Of a DNA stretch of 64,000 nucleotides, positions 58,233-64,000 are shown piece after piece (within the stretch, counting starts at the first letter, position 1; each line of letters opens with the position of its first letter). The translations under genes were made by a program, and so were the position numbers. The notes under the pieces are model-generated. The model had not been told where the DNA came from, ran no database searches, and worked only from the letters and a program-made list of their open reading frames with translations. The stretch is from Aspidapion aeneum. Lineage: Eukaryota; Arthropoda; Insecta; Coleoptera; Brentidae. Location of the stretch: NCBI GenBank assembly GCA_963576565.1, contig OY755039.1, forward strand, positions 83,918,674 through 83,982,673. The letters run 5' to 3'.

Positions 58233-58313
<81 letters not shown>
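58232..58313. repeat. TA microsatellite
   Basis: About 80 bp of TA units with one GT break at 58259-58262. It abuts the inverted-repeat element, whose target is TA. Confidence 0.95.
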
Positions 58314-58314
<1 letters not shown>

Positions 58315-58324
58315 TCGACCGTTG

Positions 58325-58815
58325 TATGTTGTGACATCCAGCAAAAAGTTGGTTTTTGTGACATCCACTTTAAAACCTGGTGTTATCAAAAAATAAAAAA
58401 TATGAAATGTAATAAAAAATATTTTATTTTTAATTCCATAAAAATATTTGTATAAACTCACAAATTTAGAAATACCATTTTTCATATCTTTGTGGCGTCC
58501 ATTGTATATACAAAAAATTTTGACGTTGTAACATCCTTAAATATTTTTGTTAACTTGTGACATCCAGCAAAGTTGCCAATGTTTCATAAAAATAACGGAT
58601 GTAACAAGTACCTCTATAAAAATAAGAAATATACACTGGATGTCACGAGGAAACAAATAACAAATAAAATATACAAAGACGTTAGGGACGTCACAAAAGT
58701 GTGCAAATATGTTACAGGTATATGTATGCAAATAAGAAAAATATACACTGGATGTCACGGGGAAGAAAATAACAAATAAAATATACAAGCACGTTATTGA
58801 TGTCATAATAGGCTT
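58325..58815. repeat. GTGACATCC word cluster, copy 1
   Basis: The word GTGACATCC or its complement GGATGTCAC, with close variants, occurs about ten times (58332, 58360, 58556, 58638, 58752 and variants at 58494, 58527, 58597, 58686, 58799). Spacing is irregular. One block, AAATATACACTGGATGTCAC with AAATAACAAATAAAATATAC, is duplicated (58627 and 58739). The cluster begins just after the TA microsatellite. Function and class are unknown. Confidence 0.8.
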
Positions 58816-58846
58816 ACAAGATGAATATACGGCAAGGACTAAAAAA

Positions 58847-58928
58847 ATACTCTGCTAGCCCAGGTACCAAATTTCATTAAAATCGGCCAAGCGGTTTTTG
58901 AGTTATGCGCGTTGGTCGTTACAGACAT

Positions 58929-59011
<83 letters not shown>

Positions 59012-59175
59012 TACAGACAGACCGACAGACAGACAGATGGCGCAACAAAAAAGTTTCAAAATCATCTGAAACGCAAAGATATATAAAAATTTTTGAAATC
59101 GGAGCAACTTTTTTTTCTCGAAAAAATTAGGATCACCATAGCTCACACTATTATAGTATAGTATATGTGTGCCAT
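58847..59175 (+). repeat. CAGA-microsatellite repeat family, copy C
   Basis: The best complete copy: leader ACCAAATTTCATTAAAATCG, then GGTTTTTGAGTTATGCGCGT and TGGTCGTTACAGACATAC; CAGA array 58919-59036 with a few variants (GATAGACAG, CATACAGAC, CCGACAG); tail GGCGCAACAAAAAAGTTTCA, then ATCGGAGCAAC, ending CACACTATTATAGTATAG. It is used as the reference to identify the other three copies. Confidence 0.9.
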
Positions 59176-59334
59176 TTTCGCGTACTTGGCTTTTTTTAGA
59201 TGAAATGTTTTTGTTATGATTTCACTTCTTTTTTAAAGGAATTGGATAATACTTAATTTAATTTAGTAAAATATGCGGAATTTTAGCAATGCCTTACTTA
59301 AATTTTTGAGGTTTTTTTAATTTTTTTCCATGGT

Positions 59335-60150
59335 TTTATTGTAGTTCCCATCAGCCTTCCAATGCTAAGCTCTCTAGCGTTTCTGAAAGTGCACAATGTT
59401 ACTTTTACATGTATAGGGGAGGGAAATAAATTAAAATTGTCGTGTTTTTAAATTTTGTCCTATAGTTTTATCATAGTTCCTATCAGTCTTCCAATGCTCA
59501 GCTCTCTAGCGTTTCTGGAAGTGGGTAATCTTACTTTTACATAACTTTACATTTATAAGGGAGGAGAGTAAATGAAAATATTGGACTTTTTAAATTTTTT
59601 CATATGGTTTTATCATAATTTCTATCAGCATTCCAATGCTCAGCTCTCTAGCGTTTCTGGAAGTGGGCAATGTTAGTTTAATATAAATTAACATTTATAG
59701 GAGAGGGAAGTAAATTAAAATGTTGGAGTTTTTAAATTTTTTCATATAGTTTTATCATATTGTCTTTCAGTCTTAAAAAGTTCAGCTCTCTAGCGTTTCT
59801 GGAAGTGGGCGGTGTTACTTTTACATAATTTTACATTTATAGGGGAAGGAAGTAAATTAGAATTTTGGGGTGTTTTAACTTTTTTCTAAAACTTTGTCAT
59901 AGTTACTATCGGTCTTCCAAAGCTCAGCTCTCTAGCATGTCTGGAAGTAGGCAATGTTACTTTTACTTAACTTTACATTTATAGGGGAGGGAAGTAAATT
60001 AAAATTTTGGGGTTTTTTGATTTTTTCCTATAGTTTTATCATAGGTCCTATCAGTCTGCCAAAGCTCAACTCTCTAGCATTTCTGGAAGTGGGATGCTAC
60101 TTTTACATAACTTTAAATGTATAGATAGGGGAGGGGAATAAATTAAAATT
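59335..60150 (+). repeat. 142-bp tandem repeat, six copies
   Basis: The anchor AGCTCTCTAGCG falls at 59368, 59500, 59642, 59784, 59926 and (variant) 60068: periods 132, then 142 four times. Each unit has TTCTGGAAGTGGGCAATGTT, ACTTTTACAT, ATAGGGGAGGGAAGTAAATT and TTTATCATAG. A small inactivating change at the last copy (AACTCTCTAGCAT). No coding potential. Confidence 0.95.
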
Positions 60151-60509
60151 AAAAAAAAAAATCTAGATAATCTGGACTAGGTACTTACCTATGTTCAGCG
60201 AATTTTTGATAAATTATGTAGCTCTATACCTAGCTGGATATGTTTTATTTACTGACGCTGGCGCCACTTTGGCAGAATTAAGGCCCTTAATTATTATGCA
60301 AATAATATAAAATAAAAATATAAGATTTTTATTATTCAGTCTAGCAATTTATTCCCATTTTCAAATCGGCTAACCCATATGTTACTTTTTTTTAGGTACC
60401 TAAATTATTCTTCTGAATTTTTCTTATATGTGCTACTCCTTGGAAATAAATAAATAAATATATTTGAGGCGCAATCGGTTAAGCAGTTTCTGTACTCGTT
60501 TCCTTTAAA
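60151..60509. other. No recognisable gene
   Basis: Spacer, AT-rich, no features recognised. Confidence 0.4.
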
Positions 60510-62335
60510 GGGTGGGCCAAAAAAACCTGGACATTTTTTTTATTATCACCTTTGAACTATACAATCGATATTAATGGGACAAACTGCACTTGCCAAAGAA
60601 TTAATCAGAGCTTTGACTAATTTATCATTTTTTGTCTGCCATCTCAAAATCCAAGATGGCGGACAAAGATGCTCGTTTATTCTTTTGTTGCGAATATGTT
60701 CTAATTACTTTAACTTAGTAAGAAAGCTGCGTTCTTGCCAGGCCCGACAAGGTACGATTCAGCAAAATTGGTTCAGTGGTTCTATAAAAAAAAATATTTT
60801 TGTTCAACCATTGTTTTGCATATTATACGATTGCTTGCCAATCATGTCTGCATTTATTTACTTATAAATTCATTACTACTGAACCGATGTTAGTGGAAAT
60901 AAACAACATCCTGGTGAGAATTGATTGCTTTTTTAAGATCATGATCAAAGTTATCGCCATCTTAAATTTTAAGATGGCGTATAGAATTATTTTTGATTCT
61001 TTAAAATGGCGTGTTTATTCTTATTTTCCGAATGTTTTAGATTTATTTTAATCTATGAAAAATGAACTACTGTTTCCCCACACAACGAGGTAAAAATTAT
61101 TAAAATCAGTGTGGTGGTTTTCAAAATATCTATTTTTGTTTCAACCATTGTTTTAGAGATTATACGATTGTATTGCCAATCCTGTCTGCATTAATTTTCT
61201 TATAAACTCTACCAATTTTAGTGAAACACAAAAAATCGTGGTAAGAATTGATTGCTCTTTAAAGATTATAATCGAAATTTGCCGCCATCTTAGAATTTAA
61301 GATGTCGGACAGAATATGCCAATGCAATCGCATAACTTGTAAAACAATTGCACAAAATCAGATTTTGTGGGAACCACTTCGCCGATTTTATTAAATTGTA
61401 CTTTATTAAGCGGGAGAAAAGTAGTACTTTCCAATAAATTAATTAAAAAAAAAAACATTTTTGAAAAATAAGAATAAAGTGCCTCTTTGAAGGATCAAGT
61501 ATAGTTCTGTCCAACATCTTAACTTTTAGGATGGCGGCAAATTTCGATTATAACCTTGAAAGAACAATCAATTCTCACCATCATTTTTCTTATTGCACTA
61601 AAATCGGTATGGTAATAATGATTTATAAGGAAATGAATGCAGACAGGGTTGGCAATGCAATCTTATAATCTGTAACACAATGACGAAAACAGAAATAGGT
61701 TTTTTGAGAACCAATACACCGATTTTGCTAATTTGTACCTTGTTGTGCGCGGGAAAAGTAGTGCTTTTCTATAAATTAAAAAAAAAATCTAAAATATTTC
61801 CAGAAAATAAGAATAAACCCACCATCAAGTATAATTCTGTCCGCCATCTTAAATTTTAAGATGGCGATAAATTTTGATCATGATCTTTAAAAAACAATCA
61901 ATTCTCACCAGGATGTTTTTTATTTCATCAAAGTCAAAGGTTCAGTAGTAATAAATTTGTAAGGAAATAAATGCAGACATGATTGGCAAGGCAATCGTAT
62001 ATTTTTCAAAACAATGGTTGAAACGAAAATATTTTTTTAGAACCATCAAACCGATTTTGCTGATTCATACCTTGTGCGTGGCAAGAACGCAGCTTTTCTA
62101 CTAATTTAAAAAAATAATTCAAACCTGTTTGCAGCATAAAAATAAACCAGCATCTTTAAAGGGTACATTTTAATATTGTCCGCCATCTTGGATTTTGACA
62201 TCGCTGACAAATAATTATAATTTGTCAAAACTTTGATTAATTCTCTGCCAAGCGCAGTCTGTCCCATTAAAATCGATGGTATAGTTCAAAAGTTATAATG
62301 AAAAAAAATTGTGCGGTTTTTTTTTTGGCCCACCC
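60510..62335. mobile_element. Giant hairpin element with repeated AAGATGGCGG motif
   Basis: Left end GGGTGGGCCAAAAAAACCTG; right end complement GGGTGGGCCAAAAAAAAAAC. The arms are complementary over about 900 bp each, with the turning point near 61330-61420. Each arm is itself made of two or more related units of about 310 bp (GCCATCTTAAATTTTAAGAT; TGTCTGCATT; CATCCTGGTGAGAATTGATT; ATGGCGTGTTTATTC). Fragments of the family lie at 49315-49690 and 52780-53760. No transposase was found; open frames such as 60574-60867 are by-products. No target duplication is clear. Confidence 0.9.
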
Positions 62336-62779
62336 GGTATATATGTATTGATTGATTTATAAGAATTCTAAATTAATTCAGCAGATTTGTTTTTGTAAAA
62401 AAATCACTGAATAGAGTTAAAAATATAATATTATATATCAGTACGTTTTGACGTAGCTAGATTAAAATTTAGCGCTCTTTTTACTCATCTGACTTTAACT
62501 ACGTGGTAAAAAGGAAGACGGAGATAGCAATTCACAAATAGTATCAAGTCCCTATCCAAGTCCGTTAGTTAATTCACTTTTGCTCTGAGGTACATGAAGA
62601 AATATTTATTTATATTTTATATTTATGTTCCCAATAAGCTAGCTAACATTATTTATTATGCGAACATTTTTAAATATTTTTACAAAGATGCAAGTCAAGT
62701 GAATCGCTGGACCACATAGCAACAGCCGCCCCAAAATAAAAAATAAACCAAATTTATTTAATAAAATAGGCATAATGCA

Positions 62780-63121
62780 ATGTTGTCGCTTTGACGGATG
62801 TTACAAGTGCGTGCAATTAAGATGAAAATATACATTGGATATCACAGAGTGATAAATATCAATTGGATCGATTCTTGAATATACTCGCGCCAATATACAC
62901 GGAAATTTTGGCGTCAAAATTTTTTTAAAATTTTGCTGTATTCTTCATCAGACTCATGGTATGCTATGACATCCATTTAATTTAGGTACACCCGGGCCCT
63001 CCCCATCAGGACTGTACCAAAAACATGGAAAAACGTTGTGACATCCGAATTTGGATGTCACGGCGTCGAAGGATGTCACAAGATATCTAAAAATTTTACG
63101 CCTGGATGTCACCACGATCAG

Positions 63122-63125
<4 letters not shown>
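62780..63125. repeat. GTGACATCC word cluster, copy 2
   Basis: GTGACATCC, GGATGTCAC or variants occur at about 62797 (GGATGTTAC), 62838 (GGATATCAC), 62966 (ATGACATCC), 63036, 63053, 63071 and 63105. It shares AAATATACA.TGGAT.TCAC with the 58.6-kb cluster. It again abuts a TA microsatellite, here on its right side. Confidence 0.75.
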
Positions 63126-63177
<52 letters not shown>

Positions 63178-63200
63178 TATATATATATAGATATATATAT
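63124..63200. repeat. TA microsatellite
   Basis: About 76 bp of TA units with GATA breaks near 63174-63192, directly beside the second GTGACATCC cluster. Confidence 0.93.
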
Positions 63201-64000
63201 TATATCGGCTTGACATTTACATTTTACAGTAGTGTTATAACGTCCAATAAGAAGACTGTGTATTTCCATTTGCATGTTTATAAAATAAATAAAGTATATT
63301 TTAAAGGGTTTTAGGTTATGGAGAAAAAATCCTGTTTAAGGTAGTAGTAGTGGTGGTGGGGAGACCATTTTTGGTCTAGCGACTAGGCACGCGGCGCGCT
63401 ATTTTCGCAAACCCCAATTTTTCTATACACCATATACCAAACTCATGCACGTGCCCCTTAGGATGCATGTTTTCTTTCTCTAAGAGGACTTAATTTTGCC
63501 TGGCACCACTTTGTGCAGAGGGCAGAGATCTTTATACTGCGTAGAAAGTTTACACAGTGGACCCACGCTTTTACACCACTTCCGAAAGGTGTTCCTGCTA
63601 CATGTTAGACTTGCATCTATCCAACATCGCTATCTTCCCAGCAGAACTTATAGACGATAGAATTCTTTCCTTTCCAGCACAACAGTCGTGGTCTTCGTCA
63701 GTTGACTGTAGAAGATTTATGCTGGCACCATCCTGGTACCGACTACATAGCACTTATAGCCGGCACCTGGGTTATTATTCCTGGTTCATCGGCTGGCTAC
63801 GTGTCGGCTCGCGTATTTACGTTTCCGTGCTCATTTCACGTCGGCGCGGTTTTGAAATAGACACGGAAATGTTACAATATATTTGGGTTCAAATACGTGT
63901 TGATTTTAAGAGTTTTGATCTCGAAATGAGCACGGATCTGTAAGAGAACATCGCTCATTAAACTATTACAATAGCGTATTCAACTGTCAGGTTAAAACGC
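63201..64000. other. Unresolved region with one 128-codon frame
   Basis: The plus strand is open from an ATG at 63557 to 63943. Its translation is rich in Arg, Ser and Tyr (PSWYRLHSTYSRHLGYYSWF, RRRGFEIDTEMLQYIWVQIR) and more GC-balanced than its surroundings. I recognise no domain, and no relative exists in the window. It may be part of a retroelement or a chance frame; the sequence runs off the window. GGTAGTAGTAGTGGTGGTGG at 63341 is a short trinucleotide run. Confidence 0.25.

Noticed and set aside
58912..59146. Open frames of repeated QTDR or VCLS residues
   Set aside because: They are translations of the CAGA microsatellite.
60574..61051. Two plus-strand frames of 97 and 83 codons
   Set aside because: They lie in the arm of the hairpin element and mirror the opposite arm; no protein motif.

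Overview
The window looks like a gene-poor, AT-rich stretch of a large arthropod genome, most likely an insect. The call rests on its transposon flora: a Jockey-type non-LTR element, P-superfamily transposase relics with a THAP domain, many hAT-type elements whose ends begin CAGTGGCGG, TA-flanked inverted-repeat elements beginning CAGGGTGT, and a Ty3/gypsy element with a primer site of the kind seen in insects. I found no convincing intact host gene, no rRNA and no CRISPR. Nearly everything recognisable is a mobile element, a piece of one, or satellite and microsatellite DNA. The species cannot be named from the sequence alone.

Layout. 1-6.2 kb: the tail of a CAGA-microsatellite repeat family, a small palindromic element, then a broken Jockey element (ORF1 with three zinc knuckles; ORF2 with endonuclease and reverse transcriptase). 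6.9-16.2 kb: four hAT-type non-autonomous elements, each with an 8-bp target duplication (two exact at 7.9 and 15.9 kb, one with a mismatch at 6.9 kb, one exact at 11.5 kb). They surround a 3.2-kb foldback structure (12.6-15.8 kb) whose arms carry unequal 8-bp tandem arrays. 16.4-24 kb: minisatellites, hAT elements at 20.4 and 21.1 kb, a TA-flanked palindromic element at 21.9 kb, two tRNA-like SINE heads, a TTA-flanked palindromic element and a degenerate GGTTC array.

26.2-34.6 kb is a nested stack. A P-superfamily relic with 35-bp inverted repeats and a 9-bp target duplication contains a small TA-flanked element and a second TA-flanked element. The second one was split by a 6.5-kb Ty3/gypsy retrotransposon whose LTRs differ at only three positions although its gag and pol are heavily broken. 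36.2-43.4 kb: a non-LTR fragment on the minus strand with a GATA tail, an inverted-repeat element inside a GTAC-rich tract, a second P-type relic (THAP domain plus transposase core), and a 2.6-kb inverted-repeat element hosting another 5'-truncated non-LTR element.

45-57 kb: a 633-bp inverted-repeat element, a recent 1252-bp tandem duplication, a degenerate AACAAAATG tract, foldback-family copies, a hAT element containing a 169-bp satellite, and a diverged duplication of about 0.5-0.6 kb. 57.5-64 kb: a long inverted-repeat element beside a TA microsatellite, two clusters of a GTGACATCC word, a 142-bp tandem repeat, and a 1.8-kb hairpin element rich in AAGATGGCGG motifs.

The elements form layers that give relative ages: P relic, then TA element, then gypsy; foldback unit, then hAT insertion, then duplication. 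The most unusual features are the asymmetric foldback arrays, the young-LTR but dead-coding gypsy copy, the satellite inside a hAT element, and the repeated GTGACATCC and AAGATGGCGG words. All calls come from reading the sequence; no database search was possible.
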